Shown piece by piece: positions 34,092-41,557 of a stretch of 41,557 nucleotides of DNA (within the stretch, counting starts at the first letter, position 1; the number at the start of each line of letters is the position of its first letter). The stretch is from a bacterium BMS3Abin03 (GTDB lineage Bacteria; Bacteroidota; Ignavibacteria; Ignavibacteriales; Ignavibacteriaceae), in assembly GCA_022340715.1 (NCBI GenBank), contig JAJDNK010000041.1:1-41557 (forward strand). Direction: 5' to 3'. A model generated the notes under the pieces. It saw only the letters and a program-made list of their open reading frames with translations, was not told where the DNA came from and did no database searches. Made by a program: the position numbers and the translations under genes.

Positions 34092-35771
34092 ATGAGGTAT
34101 TTAGCACTTACAATTGTTTTACTTGGATTCATCCTGCAGGGATGCGGGCAAAAAAATGATGAGGAAAATAAAGCCGAAACAGAAGGAATTGAAATGGTAA
34201 AAAAAGAAATTGCCAATTTTTCACCAACCGAACTTAAATATGATGATAGTATACTTAGCGAAAGGCAGAAAATTGTAGTTAAGAAACTCTATCAAGCCTC
34301 TAAGATAATAGACGATATTTTTCTAAACCAGGTTTATTCTAAGAATGAGGAAATTAAAGCAAAGCTGATGTCTGAAAATACTGAGGATTCAAAGCTAAGA
34401 TTGCAACTTTTTAATATTATGTTTGGTCCCTTTGACCGTTTGGACCATGACAGACCTTTTATCGGAACGGAAACAAAACCTGCCGGAGCAAATTTTTATC
34501 CTGAAGATATGACCAAAGAGGAGTTTGATAGCTGGATAAAAAATCATCCTGATGATGAAAAATCATTTACAAGTGAATTTACGATGATAAGAAGAGAAGG
34601 TGAAAATCTTGTTGCAATTCCTTACAGCCAGTATTTTAAAGCCCAGCTCACCAAAATATCAAACATTCTGAAAGACGCTGCAGGTTATACAGATAATCCT
34701 TCATTAAAAAAATATTTATTCACTCGTGCAGATGCTTTCCTTAGCAACGATTATTATGAAAGTGATATGGCATGGATGGATGTGAAGGATAACGATATTG
34801 AAGTCGTAATTGGTCCATACGAAGTATACGAAGATGGTTTATATAACTACAAAGCCTCGTTTGAAAGTTTTGTAACAATAAGAGATCAGGAAGAAAGTAA
34901 GAAACTGGATGTATTCAAAAAATATCTGAGAGATATGGAATTACATCTTCCAATTCCTATGGAATATAAAAACCTGGATCGTGGCTCAGAATCCCCGATT
35001 GCTGTAGTTAATGAAGTTTATACTGCTGGTGATACAAAAGCCGGTGTCCAGACTCTCGCTTTCAATCTCCCTAACGATGAAAGAGTGCGCAAGGCTAAAG
35101 GCTCTAAAAAAGTTATGCTGAAAAACGTTTCGCAGGCAAAATACGATAAGTTGCTTATACCAATTGCAAAGATTGTCTTAGATCCTGACCAGATGCAATA
35201 TGTAACCTTCAATTCGTTTTTTACACATTCTCTTATGCATGAAATGTCTCATGGTATTGGTCCGGGATTCATTGAAATCGATGGAAGAAAAACCGAGGTA
35301 AGAAAAGAGCTGAAAGAGACTTATGCAACCCTGGAAGAATGTAAGGCCGATGTACTTGGAATGTACAATAACGTGTTTATGATTGAGAAAGGTGTTTTTC
35401 CGGAATCTTTTGAGAAGGAAACTTATGTGACGTTCCTTGCCGGAATTTTCCGTTCAATTAGATTCGGTATTAACGAAGCACACGGCGGCGGCAATGCCAT
35501 TATTTATAATTATCTTCTTGAAAAGGGAGGATATGAATACAATAGTGCTACACAACAAGTAAAAGTTAATTTTAGTAAGATTGATCATGCCTTAACAGAA
35601 TTGGCAAACCTGATTTTAATGATACAGGCAAAAGGCGATTACCATGCGGCAAAAGGATTAATTGAGCGTTATGCTGTTAACTCACCCAGTATGCAAATTC
35701 TTGTAGATAAGCTTGTAAAACTTCCGGTTGATATTAAACCTGTTTACCAAATTGAGGAAATGTATAAATAA
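34092..35771 (+). CDS. M49-like (dipeptidyl peptidase III-related) metallopeptidase lipoprotein
   Basis: A 559-residue lipoprotein (signal ending GFILQGC) with a metal-binding site HEMSH at 383-387 followed by EECKAD at 415-420. The EEC(K/R)AD motif is the second signature of dipeptidyl peptidase III (M49). True M49 enzymes have a longer HEXXGH first motif; here it is the standard five-residue HEXXH, followed by GIGPG. The N-terminal half is helical with the acidic FGPFDRLDHDRPFIG region; the C-terminal half has EAHGGGNAIIYNYLLEKGGY. It could be an exported dipeptidyl peptidase or another zinc hydrolase. A GGAGAT ribosome site precedes the ATG. It is divergent from pepF and ends just before a large hairpin. 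Confidence 0.87.
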   Translation: MRYLALTIVLLGFILQGCGQKNDEENKAETEGIEMVKKEIANFSPTELKYDDSILSERQKIVVKKLYQASKIIDDIFLNQVYSKNEEIKAKLMSENTEDSKLRLQLFNIMFGPFDRLDHDRPFIGTETKPAGANFYPEDMTKEEFDSWIKNHPDDEKSFTSEFTMIRREGENLVAIPYSQYFKAQLTKISNILKDAAGYTDNPSLKKYLFTRADAFLSNDYYESDMAWMDVKDNDIEVVIGPYEVYEDGLYNYKASFESFVTIRDQEESKKLDVFKKYLRDMELHLPIPMEYKNLDRGSESPIAVVNEVYTAGDTKAGVQTLAFNLPNDERVRKAKGSKKVMLKNVSQAKYDKLLIPIAKIVLDPDQMQYVTFNSFFTHSLMHEMSHGIGPGFIEIDGRKTEVRKELKETYATLEECKADVLGMYNNVFMIEKGVFPESFEKETYVTFLAGIFRSIRFGINEAHGGGNAIIYNYLLEKGGYEYNSATQQVKVNFSKIDHALTELANLILMIQAKGDYHAAKGLIERYAVNSPSMQILVDKLVKLPVDIKPVYQIEEMYK

Positions 35772-35791
35772 AATTTCCAGATGATTTTATT

Positions 35792-35824
35792 AGATATGCC
35801 GGATTTTTAATATCCGGCATATCT
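35792..35824 (+). terminator. Perfect 13-base hairpin downstream of the M49-like gene
   Basis: AGATATGCCGGAT (35792-35804) pairs perfectly with ATCCGGCATATCT (35812-35824) around a seven-base loop. No proper T run follows (CTTATC), so it may be a weak or factor-aided terminator, or an RNA-stabilising element, between the M49-like and TraB-family genes. Confidence 0.6.
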
Positions 35825-35882
35825 CTTATCACAATTCAATTCATTAAATTTATAACTCCTTTATTTTTATTAGAAACTATCT

Positions 35883-37079
35883 GTGGAAGAAAATATTTTG
35901 ACTGATAAAAACTACCCTGAAGATGTTCACATCATTAATAGAAATGATCGTGAATTTATTCTTGTGGGAACGGCACACATCTCGCGTCAGTCTGCAAATC
36001 TTGTTAAAGAAGTAATTACTAAAGAAAAACCGGACACGGTTTGTGTTGAGCTTGATGAAAAAAGATTTAGAGCGTTGTCAGAAAAAAACCGCTGGGAAAA
36101 TTTAGATCTAAAAACAATAATAAAAGAAAAGCAGTTAAGTACATTAATAATTAATCTTGTACTTGCTTCTTATCAGAAAAAACTGGGTGAAAAGCTCGGT
36201 GTTATGCCGGGCACAGAACTACTTGAAGCAGCAAACACTGCAAGAGAGTTGAATCTGCCGATTGAACTTTGTGACAGGGAAGTGAGAATAACTCTTCGCC
36301 GTTCCTGGCATTCGATGACCTTCTGGCAAAAGTTAAAATTCCTAACGGGCGGATTAGCAGGATTATTTGAGAAACAGGAATTAACTGAAGAGAAGCTTGC
36401 AGAGCTTAGAAGTAAAGATGTTCTTTCTGAAATGATGAATGAACTCGGTAAAGCCATGCCTGTTCTTAAACGGGTTCTTATTGATGAACGTGATTCCTAC
36501 CTCGCTGAAAAAATAAAAAGATCGAATGGAAAAAAAATAGTTTCTGTTGTTGGGGCAGGTCATGTAAATGGGATAATCAATCATCTAAAAAGTGAGGGAA
36601 CTGTTAATCTTGAAGAGATCGAGAAGATCCCGCCTTCAAAACCAATTGCAAAAATTATCGGATGGGGACTTCCCGCTATTATAGTAGCATCCATTTTTTA
36701 TATTGGATATGCAAAAGGATTTTCCGAAGCAGGAGACAACGCCATTTTCTGGATACTTGCCAACGGGATACCGAGTGCAATTGGTGCAATAATAGCACTC
36801 GCACATCCGTTAACTGTAATAACAGCATTTGTAGCCGCACCTATTACAAGTCTTTCGCCTCTTATCGGTGCCGGTTATGTTGCTGCTTTTGTGCAGGCAT
36901 ATTTTAAACCGCCGGTTGTTAAAGAGTTCCAGAATGTTATGAGCGATTTTAACCATTTTACAAAATGGTGGAAGAATAAGCTGCTTAAAGTTTTTCTCGT
37001 TTTTATTCTAACAAGTCTCGGAAGTGTTCTTGGAACGTACGTCGGGTTTTTTGAAATAGTTAGGAATGTATTCAGATAA
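35883..37079 (+). CDS. TraB-family membrane protein
   Basis: A 398-residue protein starting at GTG. The N-terminal TraB/PrgY domain (about 15-245) shows FILVGTAHISRQSANLV, the DTVCVELDEKRFRAL block, VLIDERDSYLAEKI and VVSVVGAGHVNGI. The C-terminus has several membrane helices from about 257 on (IIGWGLPAIIVASIFYIGYA, AIGAIIALAHPLTVITAFVA, FVLTSLGSVLGTYVGFF-type segment). In enterococci a family member limits peptide pheromone activity, and the domain resembles Tiki-type metalloproteases with a GxxH motif, both visible here as GTAH and GAGH. The role in this lineage is unknown; peptidase activity at the membrane is a reasonable inference. Confidence 0.88.
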   Translation: MEENILTDKNYPEDVHIINRNDREFILVGTAHISRQSANLVKEVITKEKPDTVCVELDEKRFRALSEKNRWENLDLKTIIKEKQLSTLIINLVLASYQKKLGEKLGVMPGTELLEAANTARELNLPIELCDREVRITLRRSWHSMTFWQKLKFLTGGLAGLFEKQELTEEKLAELRSKDVLSEMMNELGKAMPVLKRVLIDERDSYLAEKIKRSNGKKIVSVVGAGHVNGIINHLKSEGTVNLEEIEKIPPSKPIAKIIGWGLPAIIVASIFYIGYAKGFSEAGDNAIFWILANGIPSAIGAIIALAHPLTVITAFVAAPITSLSPLIGAGYVAAFVQAYFKPPVVKEFQNVMSDFNHFTKWWKNKLLKVFLVFILTSLGSVLGTYVGFFEIVRNVFR

Positions 37080-37082
37080 TGA

Positions 37083-39263
37083 TCAGAAATAATAAAGATA
37101 TTTAACCTTCAGAACAGCTGCTCTATTTGTAACATGTAATCTTCGTGGTAAAAGATTGCCATTTGTATCGAACTCATCGCTTCTATTCCTAAAATCATTT
37201 ACTGCAAAGTATATCCAGCTTTTTGGTAAAAAGTTGTAAGAAAAAAGTAAACCAACAATTAAACTTTCTAGTTTCTGCGATTCGCTTAAAAAAACATTAT
37301 CAACATACATTCTGAAGTTCAGATTATTTACAGGCGTTAAAGAAAAGTAAGGTCTTGCATTGTAAGTTATAGCTTCCACATTCCCGCCAGGATTTCCTTC
37401 GATGAACATATCGTAAGATGATCCTAACTCCAGAAAATCGAAGGCGTCCCAGCTTATATTTGCACCGAGCCACGAATAGAAAGCAAGAAATTCCCTGGAA
37501 AAGTTATATGTCTTTGCATAGCCACCATAAAGATTACCGCTCCACTTTGCAGAAATATTATACCAGGAGCTGAGTGTAATATCATAATAGTTATAATTAA
37601 CGCTATCGTCTTTACTTTTTGTGTAGGATGAATTAATCTCGTATCCCCAATTGTCGCGCAATTGCATATTGAAACCTACAAGCCATCCGTAATCTGTAAA
37701 AAGGTCTGCATCTTCGTAATTAAGTATCGGACCCGTATAAAAAAGAATTTGTCGGATATACCCCTCATCATATCGCCAAATTGGTCCGTTTATAGAAACA
37801 AATTCAGCAGTTCCCTGCCAGGGTACATAACCGACCTGCTGCACATCGAAATTCTTTCCAATTGCTCTGACTCTAGCAAAAGATAGCCAGCTATCATTAA
37901 TTAATGTAAATCCCGCCGAGCCTGCAAAATCACCCCGGGTGTCCTGGATTGATCTTGCAAGCTGATAAGCAAGCTGCCAGTTCGATTTCCGTAATGCTCC
38001 GTCTATATCAATTACACCATAGGTATTATCAGCTGTTTGCTTTCCAACAAATAGCATCCCTATTGATGAATTACCAAAGATCTGTTTTTTAATTCTTCCC
38101 GAACCGAAAACCGCCCTGGGTTCGGTTAAGTTTTCATCATCGTCTTTATAATTAACTTTGTTTGTTAACGCAACAAAACCACCGTATTCCCAATCATCAA
38201 TTCTTCCGAAGGCTTTTGTTCCCATTAATAATGGTACGGTTTGTCCATCCGGCAAAAGTTTTCCGATTCTTCTTGAGTAAAAAAGTTCTAATGGTCTATA
38301 AAAACCGGTACTCGTTTGTCTGCCTGACGGCATAAAAACTTCGTTGCCTTCTGTGAAGAATGGTCTTCTTTCCAAAAAGTAAGATTCGTATCGTGAAATA
38401 TTGAATTCGAACGGATCAGCTTCTATCTGGGCAAAGTCGGGATTAGCAGTTAGTTGAAATGTTAGTTTTTGTGATGGATTATAAAATATATCCAAACCAA
38501 GATCAGGATCGACATCATATTTTTCATTACCAAGATAATCTGCTTTAGCAATACCAACAGGATAAATTTCAAGATTTAATCCAGTAACTGTCGGTTTAAA
38601 ATCTTCAAATACCAGCTTACCGAATTTTGATATTCTTTGTCCTTCATTTTCTTCGTATTTGCACCAGTAAAGATCTTCACCATTAAATGGCATCCACCTG
38701 TCGAAGTCTAATCCCCATTCACTTAATTCTTTATTGTACTTGATTGATCTATAAGGTATCATTATTTCAATAACATATCCCCAATTATAAATTTTAGATG
38801 TTCCCGACCAAATACCATCCCAGCTGTAATCACGGTTGCGTGCGTCATCAAGCAAACGGCAATCCATTCTAACACCGGATGCATTAACAACGAATTTATA
38901 AGCAGTTTGTTTATCATCAAAAGTATCGAGCATAATTGAAACACCATCACCTGTAAATTCATCCAGCAAACCGGAACTTGCCTGAAGTTTTTTTACATCT
39001 TCTTTACAAATAAATAAGCAATATAATGCGTCTTCTGTTGTGAGAACTTTAACTGTTGTAGAATAAGTTGGTTCCTGGTTATAATATGGAAAAAGCTGGA
39101 AAAAATCAGAGGTTGAATCGGCAAGACTCCAGGCGGAATCGATCACCCCATCAATAATTATTTCTGTACTTGTTCTCTTTAGAATAAATCTTTTCCCAAG
39201 ATCATCAGGTGATAATGCGAGTACGCTGATTGAAATAATTAAGATTAGCAGAGCTATTTTCAT
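37083..39263 (-). CDS. DUF5916 protein with CBM9-like N-terminal domain, probable outer-membrane barrel
   Basis: About 726 residues. The ATG at 39263 opens a clean signal peptide (MKIALLILIISISVLALS) and is preferred to a GTG 24 bases upstream. The N-terminal domain (about 25-215) matches carbohydrate-binding family 9-like folds (IIDGVIDSAWSLADS, LYCLFICKE, GDGVSIMLDTFDD, YVIEIMIPYRSI). It is followed by the DUF5916 region with LTFQLTANPDFAQIEADP, SYFLERRPFFTEG and FYSRRIG. The last 300 residues alternate aromatic and polar positions and end YLYYF, typical of an outer-membrane beta-barrel. No function is established. It ends three bases from the TraB-family gene, convergent. Confidence 0.88.
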   Translation of the reverse strand: MKIALLILIISISVLALSPDDLGKRFILKRTSTEIIIDGVIDSAWSLADSTSDFFQLFPYYNQEPTYSTTVKVLTTEDALYCLFICKEDVKKLQASSGLLDEFTGDGVSIMLDTFDDKQTAYKFVVNASGVRMDCRLLDDARNRDYSWDGIWSGTSKIYNWGYVIEIMIPYRSIKYNKELSEWGLDFDRWMPFNGEDLYWCKYEENEGQRISKFGKLVFEDFKPTVTGLNLEIYPVGIAKADYLGNEKYDVDPDLGLDIFYNPSQKLTFQLTANPDFAQIEADPFEFNISRYESYFLERRPFFTEGNEVFMPSGRQTSTGFYRPLELFYSRRIGKLLPDGQTVPLLMGTKAFGRIDDWEYGGFVALTNKVNYKDDDENLTEPRAVFGSGRIKKQIFGNSSIGMLFVGKQTADNTYGVIDIDGALRKSNWQLAYQLARSIQDTRGDFAGSAGFTLINDSWLSFARVRAIGKNFDVQQVGYVPWQGTAEFVSINGPIWRYDEGYIRQILFYTGPILNYEDADLFTDYGWLVGFNMQLRDNWGYEINSSYTKSKDDSVNYNYYDITLSSWYNISAKWSGNLYGGYAKTYNFSREFLAFYSWLGANISWDAFDFLELGSSYDMFIEGNPGGNVEAITYNARPYFSLTPVNNLNFRMYVDNVFLSESQKLESLIVGLLFSYNFLPKSWIYFAVNDFRNRSDEFDTNGNLLPRRLHVTNRAAVLKVKYLYYF

Positions 39264-39509
39264 ATTTAACTTAAAACCGATATTCACTTTTTAAAATATG
39301 AAGTAATAAATATTCCTTGAGGGGTTGAATGATAATCGGTTTATTCTTTTCATGGGTGACAAATATTTGCGGATAAAAATAATGTATTAAGTTGTAACAT
39401 TAGTCGGTAAAGATCAAAGGCTTTTTGATAAACATAGCATATTAATTATTTTAGTTTAGCTACAGTCTTCAAATTCGGAAGACAAGCCCACAAGTTCTTC
39501 AATTATCGT

Positions 39510-41396
39510 ATGGGTAAAATAATGTGTAATAAAATTATCCTTCCGCTAATAATTATTTTCTTTTCCACCACGTATCTGAGTGCTCAAAATACAGGAATCT
39601 ATGTGCCTCCTCAGTTTCAAAAAATCTATAACGGAGATACACGTACCTGGGATGGAAAACCAGGTCCGGGTTACTGGCAAAACAGCAGTGATTATACTTT
39701 AAAAGTAAAATTAGATCCCGGGACAAACCTGGTTTCGGGTGAAGGCAGTATTATTTATTATAACAATAGTCCCGATACTTTAGGAAATATTGTATTGAGA
39801 TTGTATCAGGATTTTTATAAAAGAGGAATTGCACGTGATTGGGGATGGCGGGATACCGACTTGCATAATGGAACAAACATTGAGAAACTTACTATTAATG
39901 ATCAGGAACTTGATCCGGACACCGCAGGAGATAGAACATATACAAATTTTATTGTTAAGCTTCCGGAATCCCTGCCGCCAAAGTCAGATTTGAAAATAGA
40001 AATGAAGTGGAGCTTTACTCTGCCGGATACCATTACAGTAAGAATGGGAAAATATCGTGAGGGGGGAATAATGGTTTCGTACTGGTATCCCCAGGTTGCA
40101 GTATATGATGATGTTGATGGATGGGATCGTACGGAATATACAGGCAGCGTTGAGTTCTATAATGATTTTAATAATTATGATGTAGAAATCACTGTCCCGG
40201 AAAATTATTTAATTCGTGGAACAGGTGAAATGTTAAATGCCGATGAAATTTTAGATGAGGATATTTACAATAGATATTTATCTGCACTTAAATCCGATGG
40301 AGTAGTAAGAATAATTACTCCCGACGATCTTGAAAAAGAAAGCATAACAAAGAAAGGCTGGAATGCCTGGAGATACAAAGCAAATGATGTTTCGGATTTT
40401 ACATTTGCCTGTGTAAAAGATTACTTGTGGGATGGCGTTAGTGTAGTTGTTGATAGTATGACTGGAAGACGAACTTTCGCCGATGTTCTTTACAGGAAAG
40501 ACGATAAAAATTATGATGAAGGTGCGGAATTCTCAAAAATGGTTGTTGAATTGCTTTCATATCATTTACCTGGAGTGTCGTTTCCGTACTCACATATAAC
40601 CTCATTTTGTAATGGAGAAAGAGGCGGTGGAATGGAATCTCCGATGATGACCGACGATGGCGCTCCGGAAAGAAGATCAGAAACCTTCGAATTGCTTTTC
40701 CACGAAATTGCCCATACTTATTTTCCATTTTATATGGGAATAAATGAAAGAAAGTATGGATGGATGGATGAAGGATGGGCAACGTTTTTTCCAAAGGATA
40801 TGCCTGCTGAAATAGATCCCAACTATAATCATTATAGGTCAACTTACTGGAGGTACAAACCTGTTCAGGGAGAAGAGAACGATCTGCCGCTTATGATTCC
40901 TTCCAGGTTTATAAAAGGATATTCGCTTACTGCAACAATCTACGGAAGAGCATTTTTCGCTTATGTGGCTTTGCAAAGTTTACTTGGTGATGCATTATTT
41001 AAAAAAGCCTTGATTGAATTCATAAACCGCTGGCATGGTAAGCATCCTTTGCCATACGATTTCTTCTTCACATTTAACGATGTTGCAAAAGAAGATCTTA
41101 GCTGGTTCTGGAATCCCTGGTTTTATGATTTCAGCTATTGTGATCTTGGATTAGAAAAAAATGATGCAGGTAAACTTGTAGTAAAACTGATCGGGACCCA
41201 ACCTGTCCCTGTAGAAGTTGTTATTTCTTATGATGACGGGACAAAAGTTGCTATTAAAGAACGCCCGGGTATCTGGAGGTACGGAAATAAAGAATTTGTT
41301 ATTCCGGTAAATGATCAGAAGAAGATTTCATCCGCGCAACTCATTACAGATAAAATTCCCGATTATGATCAATCGAATAATAAAGTGATTTTTTAA
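39510..41396 (+). CDS. M1-family (gluzincin) metallopeptidase, exported
   Basis: A 628-residue exported zinc peptidase. A signal peptide (ending FFSTTYLSAQ) is followed by an N-terminal beta domain (about 50-260) like the saddle of M1 aminopeptidases, then the catalytic domain with HEIAH (H398, E399, H402) and the third ligand E421 in GWMDEGWATFF, giving the exact HEXXH-x18-E spacing. The exopeptidase motif GAMEN is replaced by GGGMESP, a departure that may alter N-terminal amine recognition. The C-terminal part includes a short helical domain and a beta-sandwich. It is preceded by 222 bases without a gene that contain a six-base inverted repeat (39465-39483). It likely works in the periplasm or extracellularly on peptides. 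Confidence 0.9.
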   Translation: MGKIMCNKIILPLIIIFFSTTYLSAQNTGIYVPPQFQKIYNGDTRTWDGKPGPGYWQNSSDYTLKVKLDPGTNLVSGEGSIIYYNNSPDTLGNIVLRLYQDFYKRGIARDWGWRDTDLHNGTNIEKLTINDQELDPDTAGDRTYTNFIVKLPESLPPKSDLKIEMKWSFTLPDTITVRMGKYREGGIMVSYWYPQVAVYDDVDGWDRTEYTGSVEFYNDFNNYDVEITVPENYLIRGTGEMLNADEILDEDIYNRYLSALKSDGVVRIITPDDLEKESITKKGWNAWRYKANDVSDFTFACVKDYLWDGVSVVVDSMTGRRTFADVLYRKDDKNYDEGAEFSKMVVELLSYHLPGVSFPYSHITSFCNGERGGGMESPMMTDDGAPERRSETFELLFHEIAHTYFPFYMGINERKYGWMDEGWATFFPKDMPAEIDPNYNHYRSTYWRYKPVQGEENDLPLMIPSRFIKGYSLTATIYGRAFFAYVALQSLLGDALFKKALIEFINRWHGKHPLPYDFFFTFNDVAKEDLSWFWNPWFYDFSYCDLGLEKNDAGKLVVKLIGTQPVPVEVVISYDDGTKVAIKERPGIWRYGNKEFVIPVNDQKKISSAQLITDKIPDYDQSNNKVIF

Positions 41397-41420
41397 CAAG
41401 GTAGGTTTTCATCAATAAAA

Positions 41421-41444
41421 AAGCCAGGCTTTGCAACCTGGCTT
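41421..41444 (-). terminator. Bidirectional terminator for the sigma factor gene
   Basis: AAGCCAGG (41421-41428) pairs with CCTGGCTT (41437-41444), loop of eight. Reading leftward on the minus strand the stem is followed by TTTTTTATTG, a good U tract for the sigma gene; rightward there is also a T-rich tract, so it may serve both convergent genes. Confidence 0.82.
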
Positions 41445-41471
41445 CAATTATTTTTTAATTTGGCTTTTAGA

Positions 41472-41557
41472 TTAACCGAGATAAGATTTAAGCTTAAAGC
41501 TTCTTTTGGAATGTCTCAGGTTTCTTAAAGCTTTTTCTTTTATTTGTCTTACACGTT
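41472..41557 (-). CDS. rpoD: Primary sigma factor (RpoD/SigA), C-terminal fragment
   Basis: Only the last 27 complete codons lie in the window; the gene continues beyond the right edge. The translated end, RVRQIKEKALRNLRH followed by SKRSFKLKSYLG, is the conserved tail of sigma-70 region 4.2, just after the helix-turn-helix that reads the -35 element. The short SYL-type terminus is that of group 1 or closely related group 2 sigma factors in this phylum, so an RpoD assignment is likely but a paralogue cannot be excluded from so little sequence. A strong terminator follows. Confidence 0.88.
   Translation of the reverse strand, partial: RVRQIKEKALRNLRHSKRSFKLKSYLG

Noticed and set aside
39465-39483. 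GTCTTC...GAAGAC inverted repeat as an operator upstream of the M1-like gene
   Set aside because: Only six paired bases with an AT-rich centre; too short to claim without conservation evidence.

Overview
The window looks like chromosomal DNA from a Gram-negative member of the Bacteroidota/Chlorobiota assemblage, most likely Ignavibacteria or a close relative. This is inferred from AT-rich sequence, a type IX secretion C-terminal sorting domain with the NYPNPFNP signature, several TonB-dependent receptors, a SusB-like GH97 enzyme, a DUF5916 protein and a two-GspF-domain pilus platform. No phage genes, transposase, integrase or CRISPR array was seen.

Region 1 (1-9565) is a compact type IV pilus or type II secretion-like locus. 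It has two tandem, very unusual pilin-like genes, then PilC, PilB, a PilT-type ATPase, a PilM-PilN fusion (GspL-like), a PilO protein with a PilP/GspC-like tail, and a small secretin. The usual four alignment genes pilMNOP are reduced to two. No prepilin peptidase or conventional minor pilin is in the window.

Region 2 (9570-17530) is a phosphorelay block physically continuous with the pilus genes. It holds a stand-alone receiver, an 1178-residue hybrid kinase with three receivers, and a receiver fused to a lone DHp-like helical pair. Facing them on the other strand are a NtrC-type sigma-54 activator and a hybrid kinase that share a zero-gap stop/start junction. The two transcription units converge with a 4-base overlap. 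Control of pilus expression or function is the natural inference.

Region 3 (17605-22593) is housekeeping: tRNA-Lys(UUU) with promoter and terminator, a two-helix Cys4 membrane protein overlapping a BtpA-family gene, an M20 peptidase, a lipoprotein, a lytic transglycosylase and an AlaX-like tRNA editing protein.

Region 4 (22615-41396) is an envelope, nutrient and peptide-scavenging region: GH97 glycosidase, a TonB receptor paired with a T9SS-secreted Asp-box protein, a second TonB receptor of haem type with a small exported partner, signal-peptide-bearing oligoendopeptidase F, an M49-like lipoprotein, a TraB-family membrane protein, a DUF5916 protein and an M1-like peptidase. A short palindromic repeat occurs between genes and also, in frame, inside the secretion-signal domain of the Asp-box protein. 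The window ends in the 3' end of a primary sigma factor gene on the minus strand.

The best candidate for an undescribed system is region 1 plus region 2: a condensed pilus machine built around pilins with a two-residue MG leader and no Glu5, wired to its own phosphorelay.
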